The notes: a model not told the origin generated them from the letters alone. Counted from the first letter of the stretch, positions 45,171-53,754 are shown. The stretch is 64,000 bases of DNA from an uncultured Alcanivorax sp. (GCF_947258575.1 NZ_CAMYIV010000006.1:177902-241901); one strand, 5' to 3'. Translations and numbers: made by a program.

Positions 45171-46010
45171 ATGAGCTACTTGAAGGAAACACCGCTGGGA
45201 CGATCCAGCGATTACGTGGATGAATATACGCCCTCGCTGCTGTGTCCTGTGCCGCGCTGGGATGCCCGGGAATCCCTGGAGCTGGAAGAGCTGGGTGATG
45301 AAGATACCAGCCTGCCATTCCACGGCACCGATATCTGGAATGCCTACGAGCTGTCCTGGCTCAATGAAAAGGGCAAGCCGATAGTGGCCCTGTGTGAGCT
45401 GCGCATTCCCTGCTCCACCCCCAACATCGTGGAATCCAAATCGCTGAAGCTGTATCTGAATTCCTTTGCCAACACCCGTTTTGAAAGCCGGGATCAGGTG
45501 CGCGCGGCGATTGAAAAGGATGTGGCGCAAACGGTGGGTGGCAACATGGAAGTGTTGCTGTATTCCCTGGAAGAATCCGCCGGCTTTCCGGTTTGGGAAG
45601 ATCGCGGCCAGTGCGTGGACAACATCGATATCGGTTTCGAGCACTATGAATACCGGCCCGACCTGCTGCTGTGTGATCAGGGTGCCGAACAGACCGGCCA
45701 GCTCTATTCCCACCTGTTGCGTAGCCACTGCCCGGTGACCAACCAGCCGGACTGGGCCACGGTAGTGGTGCGCTACACCGGCCGCGCCATCAGCCCGGCC
45801 AGTTTTTTGCGTTACGTGGTGTCCCTGCGTAATCATCAGGGCTTCCATGAACAGATCATCGAGCAGATTTTCGTGGATCTGATGCGCCAGTGTTCACCCC
45901 GCCACCTGACCGTGTACGGGCGCTTCACCCGTCGTGGTGGCATCGATATCAACCCGTTCCGCTCGAACAGTGAGCAGCCGTTACCGAACCGACGCACCAT
46001 CCGTCAGTAA
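45171..46010 (+). CDS. queF: NADPH-dependent 7-cyano-7-deazaguanine reductase
   Basis: A 279-residue two-lobed (YqfF-type long) QueF that reduces preQ0 to preQ1 in queuosine synthesis. The catalytic Cys is in [12 protein letters not shown]. The NADPH motif [11 protein letters not shown] and the C-terminal [13 protein letters not shown] are intact. No preQ1 riboswitch was seen in the 55-bp upstream gap. Confidence 0.97.
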   Translation: MSYLKETPLGRSSDYVDEYTPSLLCPVPRWDARESLELEELGDEDTSLPFHGTDIWNAYELSWLNEKGKPIVALCELRIPCSTPNIVESKSLKLYLNSFANTRFESRDQVRAAIEKDVAQTVGGNMEVLLYSLEESAGFPVWEDRGQCVDNIDIGFEHYEYRPDLLLCDQGAEQTGQLYSHLLRSHCPVTNQPDWATVVVRYTGRAISPASFLRYVVSLRNHQGFHEQIIEQIFVDLMRQCSPRHLTVYGRFTRRGGIDINPFRSNSEQPLPNRRTIRQ

Positions 46011-46049
46011 CAACATCACCAAGCCAACATCGTTATCAAGGAGCGAACA

Positions 46050-46418
46050 ATGTCCGATCTGGAACAGACCCAGGGTGAACCCAAACAGGAAGAACGCAGC
46101 CTGGGCCTTGCCTGCCACTTGCTGGCACTGGCGGGCCTGGTGGTGCCATTCGGCAATATATTGGGGCCACTGATCATGTGGCTGGTAAAGAAAGATCAAA
46201 GCAGCTTTGTGGATGATCAGGGCAAGGAAGCATTGAACTTCAACATCACCATCTCCATTGCCGGCTTTATCGCCTTCCTGTTGATGTTCGTGGTCATTGG
46301 CGGTCTTCTGCTACCGATCATCGGCATCTTCTGGTTGGTGATGACCATCATCGCTGCGGTGAAAGCCAATGGCGGTGAGCGCTATCGTTATCCGCTGACC
46401 ATTCGGTTGATTAAATAG
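46050..46418 (+). CDS. DUF4870 membrane protein
   Basis: A 122-residue protein with three helices and the family pattern H-L-L-A-L-A-G-L-V-V-P-F-G-N-I-L-G-P-L-I-M-W-L-V-K-K, then D-D-Q-G-K-E-A-L-N-F. Function unknown. AAGGAG precedes the ATG. The stop lies 1 bp before a heptamer element. Confidence 0.9.
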   Translation: MSDLEQTQGEPKQEERSLGLACHLLALAGLVVPFGNILGPLIMWLVKKDQSSFVDDQGKEALNFNITISIAGFIAFLLMFVVIGGLLLPIIGIFWLVMTIIAAVKANGGERYRYPLTIRLIK

Positions 46419-46419
46419 C

Positions 46420-46574
46420 AGTTGAAAGTTAAAAGTTGAAAGTTCAAACGAGGTCCTGTGTTTCAGGCTGCACGAACTTCTGGAGGCCGCGTCCATGGTA
46501 TGGGCGCGGCCTCTTTGATTTTCAATGTAGAAGCGTTTCGGGGCGTTTCAACTTTGAACTTTTAACTTTCAACT
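46420..46574. repeat. Composite heptamer-hairpin element, copy 3 (155 bp)
   Basis: Left array AGTTGAA, AGTTAAA, AGTTGAA, AGTTCAA; hairpin 46483-46513 with arms GAGGCCGCG / CGCGGCCTC; right array inverted, 46547-46574. The heptamer differs from copies 1 and 2 but the hairpin is shared. It fills the whole gap between the stops of DUF4870 (46418) and AbgT (46578). Confidence 0.88.
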
Positions 46575-46577
46575 GAT

Positions 46578-48059
46578 TTACCCCGGCCCCAACGGCCAGC
46601 CAAACCCGATCCACACCCCCAGCAATACCGACCACCCCAACAACAACGTCAGGCTATAGGGCAGCATCAGGGCGATCAGGGTGCCGATGCCGGTGTCTGG
46701 CTGGTAGCGGCGGGCGAAGCCCAGTACCAGTACGAAATAGGGCATCAGCGGGGTGATGATGTTGGTGCTGGAATCGCCCACCCGGTAGGCCGCCTGGGTG
46801 GCTTCCGGAGAGATGCCCAGCAGCATCAGCATGGGAACGAAGATGGGTGCCAGGATGGACCATTTGGCCGAGGCACTGCCGATCAACAGATTGATCAGGG
46901 TGGTGAGCAGCAGGAACAGCAGTAACAGCACCACGTCGGGCAGTGTCAGGCTGCCCAGCCAGGCGGCGCCCTCGATGGCCAGCAGCAAGCCCAGCTGGCT
47001 GTAGTTGAACCAGGCCACGAACTGGGCGGCGAAGAACATCAGCACCAGGTAACCGGCCATGGAGGCCATGGTGGTTTCCATGGCGGTGATGATATCACCG
47101 GCATTGCGGAACTGGCCGCTGACCCGCCCGTACACCGCGCCACAGATTCCGGCGATCAGCGCCACGATCACCACCAGTCCATGAATAAACGGCGAGCCCA
47201 ACACGCCGCCGGTGTCCTGGTGACGCAGGGGCGCACCGTCCGGAACCACCAGCAAGGCGATAGCCGCCAGCATGAACAGCAGTGTGACCAGCGTCCATGT
47301 CATGGCGCGGGCATGGCTGGTCGGTACCTCGGGGGAGGTGGACTGGTAAGCCGGCCGGTTGGCCAATCTGGGCTCGGTGATGCGTTGAGTCACCAGAGTC
47401 ACCAGCGCGGTGACCAAAAAGGTAGAGACAATAATGAACCAGTAATTCCCGGTGGCATCCACGGTGCGGCTCGGGTCCACAATACGGGCCGCTTCCGTGG
47501 ACAGGCCGGCCAGGGTGGCATCCACCGGGCCCACCAGCAGGTTGGCGCTGAAGCCGCCGGATACCGCCGCAAAGGCGGTGGCAATGCCGGCGATGGGGGA
47601 ACGGCCGGCGAGCTGAAACACCAGTCCGGCCAACGGGATCAGCACCACATAGCCGGCATCCACGGTAAGGCTGGAGAGGACGCCGGCAAAGGCTACCGTG
47701 ATCACCAGGGTGCGCCCGGAGGCCCGGCGTACCAGACTGGCCAGACTCACCGACAACAGCCCTGACTGCTCCGCCACACCCAGGCCCAGCATGGCCACCA
47801 GCACAATGCCCAGTGGCGCAAACCCGGTGAAGTTGCCCACCAGCGAGGTGAACAGATAGCGGATGCCGTCCCCGTCCACCAGCGAGCGCACCGTCACCGT
47901 CTCGTCGCTGAGTGGATGCAGGGTAGAAAGCTCCAGCGCTCCCAGTACTGCGGTCAGGGGAAGCAGCAACAGGCACAGCCAGACAAACAGCATGGTGGGG
48001 TGGGGCAGTTTGTTGCCCAGAATTTCCAGTCGGCCCAGCCAGCCGGTGGTGTTGGTCAT
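46578..48059 (-). CDS. AbgT family transporter
   Basis: A 493-residue membrane protein with 11-13 helices. It has the pattern of AbgT (p-aminobenzoyl-glutamate transport or antimetabolite export): N-terminal L-G-N-K-L-P-H-P-T-M-L-F-V-W-L, G-V-A-E-Q-S-G-L-L, and V-G-D-S-S-T-N-I-I-T-P-L-M-P-Y-F near the C-terminus. Substrate not established. Single gene with repeats on both sides. Confidence 0.93.
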   Translation of the reverse strand: MTNTTGWLGRLEILGNKLPHPTMLFVWLCLLLLPLTAVLGALELSTLHPLSDETVTVRSLVDGDGIRYLFTSLVGNFTGFAPLGIVLVAMLGLGVAEQSGLLSVSLASLVRRASGRTLVITVAFAGVLSSLTVDAGYVVLIPLAGLVFQLAGRSPIAGIATAFAAVSGGFSANLLVGPVDATLAGLSTEAARIVDPSRTVDATGNYWFIIVSTFLVTALVTLVTQRITEPRLANRPAYQSTSPEVPTSHARAMTWTLVTLLFMLAAIALLVVPDGAPLRHQDTGGVLGSPFIHGLVVIVALIAGICGAVYGRVSGQFRNAGDIITAMETTMASMAGYLVLMFFAAQFVAWFNYSQLGLLLAIEGAAWLGSLTLPDVVLLLLFLLLTTLINLLIGSASAKWSILAPIFVPMLMLLGISPEATQAAYRVGDSSTNIITPLMPYFVLVLGFARRYQPDTGIGTLIALMLPYSLTLLLGWSVLLGVWIGFGWPLGPG

Positions 48060-48137
48060 GGTGTGCCCCCTAGTTGCAATCGGATTACTTTAGCGAGGAG
48101 CAGGTAGCAGGAACAAGGGTGATCGAGAGGAGTGTTT

Positions 48138-48204
48138 CGTAGGAGCTATGCTTGCATGGCGAACCTTCCACCCCCCCCTTCGCCATGCAAGCATGGCTCC
48201 TACG
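48138..48204. repeat. Inverted repeat, TGTAGGAGC family, copy 2
   Basis: Arms of about 26 bp beginning CGTAGGAGCTATGCTTGC, almost identical to 30549-30616, with one mismatch between arms. Upstream of AbgT, non-coding. Confidence 0.88.
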
Positions 48205-48283
48205 GAAGGCATATTCGTCGTTAGCGATTTTGCGGGGAAATATCGCCATAGCGATGTGAGGGTTAACTCCCTCATGGCGCCCA

Positions 48284-48313
48284 CAAAAAAGCCCCGCATT
48301 GCGGGGCTTTTTT
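48284..48313. terminator. Bidirectional terminator at the prophage left edge
   Basis: A-run, stem GCCCCGC / GCGGGGC, T-run; works on either strand. It is the likely original terminator of the tRNA-Ser transcript that once lay just beside it, now 5 bp from attL. Confidence 0.8.
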
Positions 48314-48317
48314 AAAT

Positions 48318-48345
48318 TTGGCGGTGGGGGAGGGATTCGAACCCT
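48318..48345. repeat. attL of the inovirus prophage (28-bp direct repeat)
   Basis: Identical to 60902-60929, which is the 3' end (T-arm, acceptor, CCA) of tRNA-Ser on the minus strand. Only this tRNA fragment is present here. Confidence 0.92.
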
Positions 48346-48446
48346 ATTTTGGCGTTCCTCATTGTGTCGCTATTCGCACCAAAGCCCCTCAATCACTGGC
48401 CCGCCATGCAGTCCCAAGCCACTATAAACCGCTATCCTTAGCTTTG

Positions 48447-48465
48447 TTTTCGACACTTTGTCGAC
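48447..48465 (+). promoter_or_regulatory. Candidate integrase arm site, left
   Basis: TTTTCGACACTTTGTCGAC, nearly repeated at 60836-60854 (TTTTCGACACTTGATCGAC) close to attR. Direct orientation at both prophage ends suggests arm-type binding sites for the integrase or its excision factor. Confidence 0.45.
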
Positions 48466-48634
48466 TTCGTTTGTTACCTGCATTAGTCTAATTCCTGCTT
48501 GGTCAGATCGATCAAGCCGACATTTCTCTGGTTTGAGGATGTCGTTTCCGTGAGCGAGATGCTTCGGATTGCTGGTGATCAGATGAACTGTCTATCCAGC
48601 CAATCTCACTAAACCTCTCGCTTATGGAGCTAAA

Positions 48635-49039
48635 ATGCCCTCTAGAACCACCCAGACCCTCTCTGGCACCCACCAAGCCCTTAAGAACACTTCATTCGAA
48701 ATCACCGTAGCCTCGTGGCTTATGAACGATGGTTGGCAGGTCTTCCAGCCACTGCTCGATCATGGCCACCAGACAGATATCCTGATTTCAGACGGCCCCA
48801 ATTTTTACCGAATCCAGGTCAAAACTGTTGAAGCCTCTGGTGGAGATCACAAGGTTCCCTGCCAGTGGAGTAACAACATCGACTGTGTCGTGTACTTCGC
48901 CAGAAACTCCAACTGGGGCTATGTCGCCCCTGCGTTTGAATCTAGGTGCCGCCGCCTTAACCACCCAGAGCACGTGCGCTTTGACCAGGATAAGAAGTCA
49001 TTCCTGAAGGCTTTTCATAAATTGCCAGTCAAATCATAG
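48635..49039 (+). CDS. PD-(D/E)XK-like nuclease, prophage cargo
   Basis: A 134-residue protein with the core spacing of a small PD-(D/E)XK fold: G-W-Q-V-F-Q-P-L, then H-Q-T-D-I-L-I (metal Asp) and Y-R-I-Q-V-K-T (Q-x-K in place of E-x-K). It resembles group I intron-type or restriction-like endonucleases. A defence or DNA-processing role is possible. Weak ribosome site, ATG 48635. Confidence 0.6.
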   Translation: MPSRTTQTLSGTHQALKNTSFEITVASWLMNDGWQVFQPLLDHGHQTDILISDGPNFYRIQVKTVEASGGDHKVPCQWSNNIDCVVYFARNSNWGYVAPAFESRCRRLNHPEHVRFDQDKKSFLKAFHKLPVKS

Positions 49040-49040
49040 C

Positions 49041-49083
49041 GTGAACACGGTTCACATTATTGTCTAATGTGATACGGTTCACA
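49041..49083. promoter_or_regulatory. Two CRP-like palindromes in prophage cargo
   Basis: GTGAACACGGTTCAC (49041-49055) and TGTGATACGGTTCACA (49068-49083), the latter a full match to TGTGA-N6-TCACA. A related site sits at the start of the adenylate cyclase gene (62339). Confidence 0.55.
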
Positions 49084-49090
49084 GCGTTGC

Positions 49091-49167
49091 ATATGCGCAC
49101 CCGTGCTCATATACAACACCTGACTGCGTCCAAACCTTGCGAGGCCATCCCTTGGCCTCGCTTTTTT
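49091..49167 (+). ncRNA. Candidate small RNA or phage packaging hairpin with terminator
   Basis: No ORF. A symmetrical hairpin at 49091-49112 (ATATG-GCAC / GTGC-CATAT with single mismatches) is followed by a rho-independent terminator at 49139-49167 (GCGAGGCCA / TGGCCTCGC, T6). With the upstream palindromes it looks like a short independent transcript. Confidence 0.4.
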
Positions 49168-49224
49168 GGCCGCCTGTCCGGTTCAAATAACATCATATTG
49201 ATAGCCCCCTCACGCTTCCGGTTA

Positions 49225-49244
49225 TACTGTCCATATAGACAGTA
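49225..49244. promoter_or_regulatory. LexA (SOS) box upstream of umuD
   Basis: TACTGTCCATATAGACAGTA contains CTGT-N8-ACAG, the full gammaproteobacterial LexA consensus, about 20 bp before the umuD start. Confidence 0.93.
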
Positions 49245-49264
49245 TTCATATCGGAGTCACCCCC

Positions 49265-49696
49265 ATGAAAGCGGAATATCTCGGCAAAGCGGGAGAGTAC
49301 CCCCTGCTTGAACTGCCCCTGTTCGTCTCCACCATCAGCGCCGGCTTTCCCTCACCGGCACAGGACCACATAGAGCAGCGCCTGGACCTCAACACCCTAT
49401 GCATCGAGCACCCCAATGCCACCTTCTTTGCCAGGGCCACCGGGGATTCCATGATTGATTCTGGCATCTACCCGGGGGATATCCTCGTTGTCGATCGCGC
49501 CATCGAGGCCAGTCACGGCGATATTGTCATCGCTGCACTGGATGGCGATTTCACCGTCAAAGAGCTCTGTCTGCACCCCCAGCCCTGCCTCAAGCCCCAC
49601 AACAAGGATTACCAGGCTATCCCACTGAGCGACGAAACCCAGCTGGACGTCTTCGGCGTCGTCACCTACGCCATCCACAAGACCTATCGGAAATAG
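49265..49696 (+). CDS. umuD: UmuD-type SOS mutagenesis protein
   Basis: A 143-residue S24-family protease. The self-cleavage site is S-A-G-F at residues 25-28, the nucleophile Ser62 is in G-D-S-M-I-D-S-G, and Lys99 is in F-T-V-K-E. After RecA-stimulated cleavage, UmuD' joins UmuC to form DNA polymerase V. Under a perfect LexA box. 4 bp before umuC. Confidence 0.95.
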   Translation: MKAEYLGKAGEYPLLELPLFVSTISAGFPSPAQDHIEQRLDLNTLCIEHPNATFFARATGDSMIDSGIYPGDILVVDRAIEASHGDIVIAALDGDFTVKELCLHPQPCLKPHNKDYQAIPLSDETQLDVFGVVTYAIHKTYRK

Positions 49697-49700
49697 CCCC

Positions 49701-50966
49701 ATGCTCGCCCTTGTGGACTGCAACAACTTCTACGCCTCCTGCGAGACCCTGTTTCGCCCGGACTTGCGTGGCCGGCCCGTGGTGGTCCTCTCCAACAATG
49801 ACGGCTGTGTCGTTGCCCGCTCTGCTGAAGCCAAGCGCCTGGGCATCAAAATGGGTGTGCCCGCCTTCGAGATCAAAAAGGAGATCCGCCGCTATGGCAT
49901 CGTGGTGTTCTCATCGAACTACGCGCTTTACGCCGATATGTCCGCCCGCGTCATGGATACCCTGGAACAACTGGCCCCAGAAGTAGAGGTCTACTCCATC
50001 GATGAAGCCTTCCTAGGGCTCGATGGCATCCCCGAACACCAGCTAGCTCCCTTAGGCTTTCAGATACGCCACACCATCAGCCGCCACCAGGGCCTAATGG
50101 TCTGTGTCGGCATCGCCCCCACCAAAACCCTTGCCAAGCTGGCAAACCACGGCGCCAAGCACTGGCCAGCTACCGGGGGAGTCGTTGCTCTCACGGAACG
50201 CAAACGCCAACGCAAGCTAATGAGCCTGCTACCGGTAAACGAAGTCTGGGGAGTAGGAGGACGCCTTACCAAACGCCTGAATGCCCTGGGCATCCATACC
50301 GCACTGGATCTTGCTGACACCAGCCAGAAAGCCATACACCGGGAATTCAACGTAGTACTGGCCCGCACCGTGAGGGAGCTCAACGGTGAGCCCTGCATCC
50401 CCCTGGAACTGGCCCCACCCCCGAAGAAGCAAATAGTCTGTTCTCGCTCCTTCGGTGAGCGCGTCACCGACAAAACCACCATGCAACACGCCATCACCAC
50501 CCATGCATGGCGAGCCGCCGAAAAGCTCCGCGCCCAGCACATGGGCACAAAGCAACTGAGCATCTTTATCCGCACCAGCCCCTTTACACCAGGCGAACCC
50601 CAATACTCGAACATCGCCACCGGCAGATTCACCGCCCCCACGGCAGACGCCCGCGACCTGGTCGCCATGGCACGCAAACTACTGGATGAAATCTGGCGAG
50701 ATAACTACCGCTACGCCAAGGCTGGCGTAATGCTCGGTGATATCTGTGACCCCACCTTTCATCAACCAAGCCTGTTTGATCGCCCTGTGAGTCCACAAAG
50801 GGCAAAAGTTATGGCAACCTGTGACAGGATCAATCAACTCGGGATCGGGAAGGTCTGGTTAGCTGCACAAGGTGTTGAGTCACATAAGCCTGGATGGTTT
50901 ATGAGCCGAAAAATGCTCTCGCCATCGTACACAACCTCTTGGCGCAACTTGCTTTCCGTCAAATGA
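49701..50966 (+). CDS. umuC: UmuC, DNA polymerase V catalytic subunit
   Basis: A 421-residue Y-family polymerase: L-V-D-C-N-N-F-Y-A-S-C-E, the S-N-N-D-G-C-V-V-A-R-S fingers motif, catalytic V-Y-S-I-D-E-A-F, and helix-hairpin-helix V-W-G-V-G-G-R-L-T-K-R-L. Full length with active-site acids intact. Carried inside an inovirus between two other accessory genes, so it would raise mutagenic bypass in lysogens after DNA damage. Confidence 0.95.
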   Translation: MLALVDCNNFYASCETLFRPDLRGRPVVVLSNNDGCVVARSAEAKRLGIKMGVPAFEIKKEIRRYGIVVFSSNYALYADMSARVMDTLEQLAPEVEVYSIDEAFLGLDGIPEHQLAPLGFQIRHTISRHQGLMVCVGIAPTKTLAKLANHGAKHWPATGGVVALTERKRQRKLMSLLPVNEVWGVGGRLTKRLNALGIHTALDLADTSQKAIHREFNVVLARTVRELNGEPCIPLELAPPPKKQIVCSRSFGERVTDKTTMQHAITTHAWRAAEKLRAQHMGTKQLSIFIRTSPFTPGEPQYSNIATGRFTAPTADARDLVAMARKLLDEIWRDNYRYAKAGVMLGDICDPTFHQPSLFDRPVSPQRAKVMATCDRINQLGIGKVWLAAQGVESHKPGWFMSRKMLSPSYTTSWRNLLSVK

Positions 50967-51032
50967 TATATTGTAAATTCTAATAGTTGCACGTCACCCA
51001 TGGCTCCTTAGATATTGAAGACAGGATGAAAA

Positions 51033-52124
51033 ATGAGTCTCGAGAATCAAGTCTCCACTGCAAAGCAAGAAATCGTCAAAGATGGTTTGGATATGTCTCT
51101 TGGCGAAATTATGCGGATCTATGAGCGCGACGAGCTAATCATTAATCCCGCATATCAAAGATTGTTTCGGTGGGATGACAGTAAAAAAACTAAATTTATA
51201 GAGTCGTTAATATTAGGGATTCCTGTTCCCCCAATATTCGTATTTACTGACGAAAAGGGTCGCTGGGAGCTTATTGACGGCCTCCAACGACTATCGACTG
51301 TTTTTGAGTATGCAGGAATCCTAAAAAATGCCAATGGAGACGTCGTTGAAAATTTTTTACCGTCAGGAACCCAGCTCCTTCCTGACCTTGATGGAAAAAA
51401 ATGGTACGCCGTCGACGATGATGACAATGACGCTCTTCCTATTCCAATCAGGCTTGATGTTGAGAGAGCAAGGTTAAGAGTTGAGATTCTTAAAAGAGAA
51501 AGTGATCAGCGCGCAAAATATGAACTATTTCAGAGGCTCAATACGGGTGGTGCAAAATTGTCACCTCAGGAAGTACGAAATTGCGTCATGGTTATGCTTA
51601 ATGCATCCCTCTATGAAAAACTAGAAAAGGCAAGTGAGGACGCAAACTTTATATCAACCACAACACTAACCCGTAGGGCAATATCAGAACAAAGACCCTT
51701 GGAGCTATTGGTGAGATTTATCGCCTATAGATATAAAGAGTATAGGCAATCATATGATATACATGATTGGCTTGATGAAGCGGTAATTGATATCTCAACG
51801 GACAAAGATTTTGACATAGATTCAGAAATCGATATTTTTCACAGAACCTTTAATATTCTTAATGAGGCTGCTGGCGATTGTTCTTTCAAAAAATTTAATG
51901 GCAGCGCATTCGAAAGAGGATTCCTGATATCTGCTTATGAAGCAATATCAATAGGTGTTTCTAGGAATATTCAAAATCTGGAGAATGGCCAGCCTGGAGA
52001 TTTGCTAGAAAAAATTAAGAAAATGTGGGCGGATGAGCGCTTCACCAATCATGCTCAAGCTGGCGTAAGAGGCACAACTCGCTTAGCAAATTTATTGCCA
52101 ATTGCTCATGAATGGTTTGAGTAG
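51033..52124 (+). CDS. DUF262 (ParB/Srx-like NTPase) protein
   Basis: A 363-residue protein with an N-terminal DUF262 domain: N-P-A-Y-Q-R-L-F-R-W (residues 38-47), I-P-V-P-P-I-F-V (63-70) and I-D-G-L-Q-R-L-S-T (81-89), a form of the D-G-Q-Q-R motif. The C-terminal HNH (DUF1524) domain of GmrS/GmrD is absent. Very AT-rich compared with the phage genes. The stop abuts the start of the HEPN gene, so the pair is probably one module. DUF262 often acts in defence systems; target unknown. Confidence 0.88.
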   Translation: MSLENQVSTAKQEIVKDGLDMSLGEIMRIYERDELIINPAYQRLFRWDDSKKTKFIESLILGIPVPPIFVFTDEKGRWELIDGLQRLSTVFEYAGILKNANGDVVENFLPSGTQLLPDLDGKKWYAVDDDDNDALPIPIRLDVERARLRVEILKRESDQRAKYELFQRLNTGGAKLSPQEVRNCVMVMLNASLYEKLEKASEDANFISTTTLTRRAISEQRPLELLVRFIAYRYKEYRQSYDIHDWLDEAVIDISTDKDFDIDSEIDIFHRTFNILNEAAGDCSFKKFNGSAFERGFLISAYEAISIGVSRNIQNLENGQPGDLLEKIKKMWADERFTNHAQAGVRGTTRLANLLPIAHEWFE

Positions 52125-52787
52125 ATGCCAAGAATAAGAACAATTAGCCGTTTTCTACATTTGATGGACGAGGAGTCCGCATGGAGAAAGCACGAACTGA
52201 TGCAGCTTCGTTTGAAAATAATTTCTGCTGAGCCCGCATTTCGTGAAGTATTAATCCGGGCAGGCATCGCGCTTAATTATGCGCACTGGGAAGGGTTCAT
52301 TAAAACATCAACAGAACTATTGCTGAGCTTTATATCTGGCGCAAAAGAAAAAAACTCTACTCTATCCACTCGTTTCATAGTTCATTCTGTTAAAAGCGAG
52401 ATTGAATCTGTTATTAATTCAAAGAACCCGGATCATGTTACGGAATCGTTAGATTCAATTATTGCATGCTTTGAAAAAGCATCGAATATACGTACCAGCA
52501 ACTATGTTGATACAGAATCAAACTTAAGCTCCAAGGTGTTTGATCGTATAGCTAGATCTGTAGGCGTCGACACTTTGGCATATTCACATCTATACCCATT
52601 CATTGATGAAACCATATTGGCAAACAGACATAAAATTGCCCATGGGGAAAAAACCAATATGAGCACGGAAGATTATCAACGAATTTCTGATAGAGTCATG
52701 GATCTGATGTATCAGTATAAATCTGACATTGAGAACATTGCGGCGACAAAAAGTTATCTAAGAAAGGATAAAATCACAATACTGTAG
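52125..52787 (+). CDS. HEPN family nuclease (MAE_28990-type)
   Basis: A 220-residue helical protein resembling the MAE_28990/MAE_18760 HEPN group. The R-x4-H catalytic motif is R168-H-K-I-A-H173, in a context L-A-N-R-H-K-I-A-H-G-E. HEPN proteins of this type are RNases in toxin-antitoxin and anti-phage systems. It begins on the base after the DUF262 stop. The same AT-rich composition shows that the two genes travelled together. Whether DUF262 restrains or triggers it is not known. Confidence 0.8.
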   Translation: MPRIRTISRFLHLMDEESAWRKHELMQLRLKIISAEPAFREVLIRAGIALNYAHWEGFIKTSTELLLSFISGAKEKNSTLSTRFIVHSVKSEIESVINSKNPDHVTESLDSIIACFEKASNIRTSNYVDTESNLSSKVFDRIARSVGVDTLAYSHLYPFIDETILANRHKIAHGEKTNMSTEDYQRISDRVMDLMYQYKSDIENIAATKSYLRKDKITIL

Positions 52788-52917
52788 TATAGAAATTCGG
52801 TTTTTCGTCTCTGAAATTTTCATTAAAAATAATAAAATATTATATGTATATAATTTTATGAACGATCAAAATTAATTCTTTTGCCAAACCATCGCTCTGC
52901 GGCGATCTTCGTTAATT
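52788..52917. other. AT-rich gap between HEPN gene and phage repressor
   Basis: 130 bp, A/T-rich (long A and T runs near 52820-52870), between convergent ends. No clear terminator; marks the right border of the AT-rich cargo. Confidence 0.5.
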
Positions 52918-53187
52918 CTATTCCCCGCTGCGTCCTTGCAATTTTGCATCAGCGATTTCGTATTCTGGGCTGACCTGCCCAGCTTCTGGAGCAATGTTGC
53001 CGCTGATAAGCCATAACTGAAATTCAGGAAACATCCCCTGGAGCACTTCAAGCTCTTCCGTGCTCATCCTGATGTTCTTATAGCGAACACTTTGCCATCT
53101 GCTGTAGCCGATCTCGCTCTCTTTAACCAAGCGATCCATCCCCGCCTTATCTATAAGCGATCTAGCGCGCTGCTGGATTGATTCCAT
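52918..53187 (-). CDS. Inovirus repressor-like protein
   Basis: An 89-residue protein with a helix-turn-helix-like segment (L-V-K-E-S-E-I-G-Y-S-R-W-Q-S-V-R) and a W-L-I-S-G motif after M-F-P-E-F-Q-L, as in small phage CI-type regulators such as the Pf repressor. It is the only minus-strand phage gene, divergent from the excisionase-like gene, with an operator region between. Likely keeps the phage genes off. Confidence 0.7.
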   Translation of the reverse strand: MESIQQRARSLIDKAGMDRLVKESEIGYSRWQSVRYKNIRMSTEELEVLQGMFPEFQLWLISGNIAPEAGQVSPEYEIADAKLQGRSGE

Positions 53188-53204
53188 ATTCGTCTAATAA
53201 ACCC

Positions 53205-53271
53205 GAGTGAAATAGTTGAACTGAAACAATTTCACTCGTATGGTTCTGCCATCGAGTTCAATTATTTCACT
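53205..53271. promoter_or_regulatory. Operator region of the phage repressor
   Basis: AGTGAAATAGTTGAACT (53206-53222) and its inverted near-copy AGTTCAATTATTTCACT (53255-53271), with a third inverted half-site AATTTCACTC (53228-53237). Regular spacing between divergent promoters fits cooperative repressor binding. Confidence 0.7.
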
Positions 53272-53318
53272 GAAATAAATCCACAAACCAATTTAACAAA
53301 CATAGTGGAACAAAGCCG

Positions 53319-53528
53319 ATGGTAGCGGAACTACAAGAATCAATCACCTCTCACCCGGACTGGCCACCCGTCATGCCCTGGCGTGAATTTGCTGACTGGT
53401 GCCGTGCTGAGCCCGGTGTCGTTCAAGGCTGGATCGAACGGGGCTACCTGCCCACCGTGAAATTCGGCAAACACCGCATGGTGAATGTGGCCGCTCTCAT
53501 CGACCACCTGAAGGAAGGGGAGCTGTAG
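53319..53528 (+). CDS. Excisionase-like DNA-binding protein
   Basis: A 69-residue protein with a winged-helix/MerR-like pattern: M-P-W-R-E-F-A-D-W-C, then V-V-Q-G-W-I-E-R-G-Y-L-P-T-V-K-F-G-K-H-R-M-V-N-V-A-A-L. Corresponds by position to the XisF gene of Pf phages. Confidence 0.7.
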   Translation: MVAELQESITSHPDWPPVMPWREFADWCRAEPGVVQGWIERGYLPTVKFGKHRMVNVAALIDHLKEGEL

Positions 53529-53530
53529 CC

Positions 53531-53752
53531 ATGCATCCACTCAAGGACCTGTCCCAGCGCTACCCGCGCCTTGCCGAGATCCTGGACCAACTGTCCGCCG
53601 CCAAAGGAATGGACCGTCACGAGCACTACGTGAAGGCCTGCGGCTTCCTAGAAGGCCTTTGCGCCGCCGGCGTGTTCTCTCAGTCCGAGCTGTCCGCCCT
53701 GAATGTTGCCCTGTGCAACGTTCTCCTCGGCCTGGTTGTAGAGGGGGCTTAA
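53531..53752 (+). CDS. Small phage protein, unknown
   Basis: A 73-residue, mostly helical protein two bases after the previous gene. No motif recognised. In the early region of the inovirus module. Confidence 0.6.
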   Translation: MHPLKDLSQRYPRLAEILDQLSAAKGMDRHEHYVKACGFLEGLCAAGVFSQSELSALNVALCNVLLGLVVEGA

Positions 53753-53754
53753 CC

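Noticed and set aside
48318..48345. Second tRNA-Ser at the prophage left end
   Set aside because: Only the 28-bp 3' end is present, with no anticodon arm or acceptor 5' half. It is attL.
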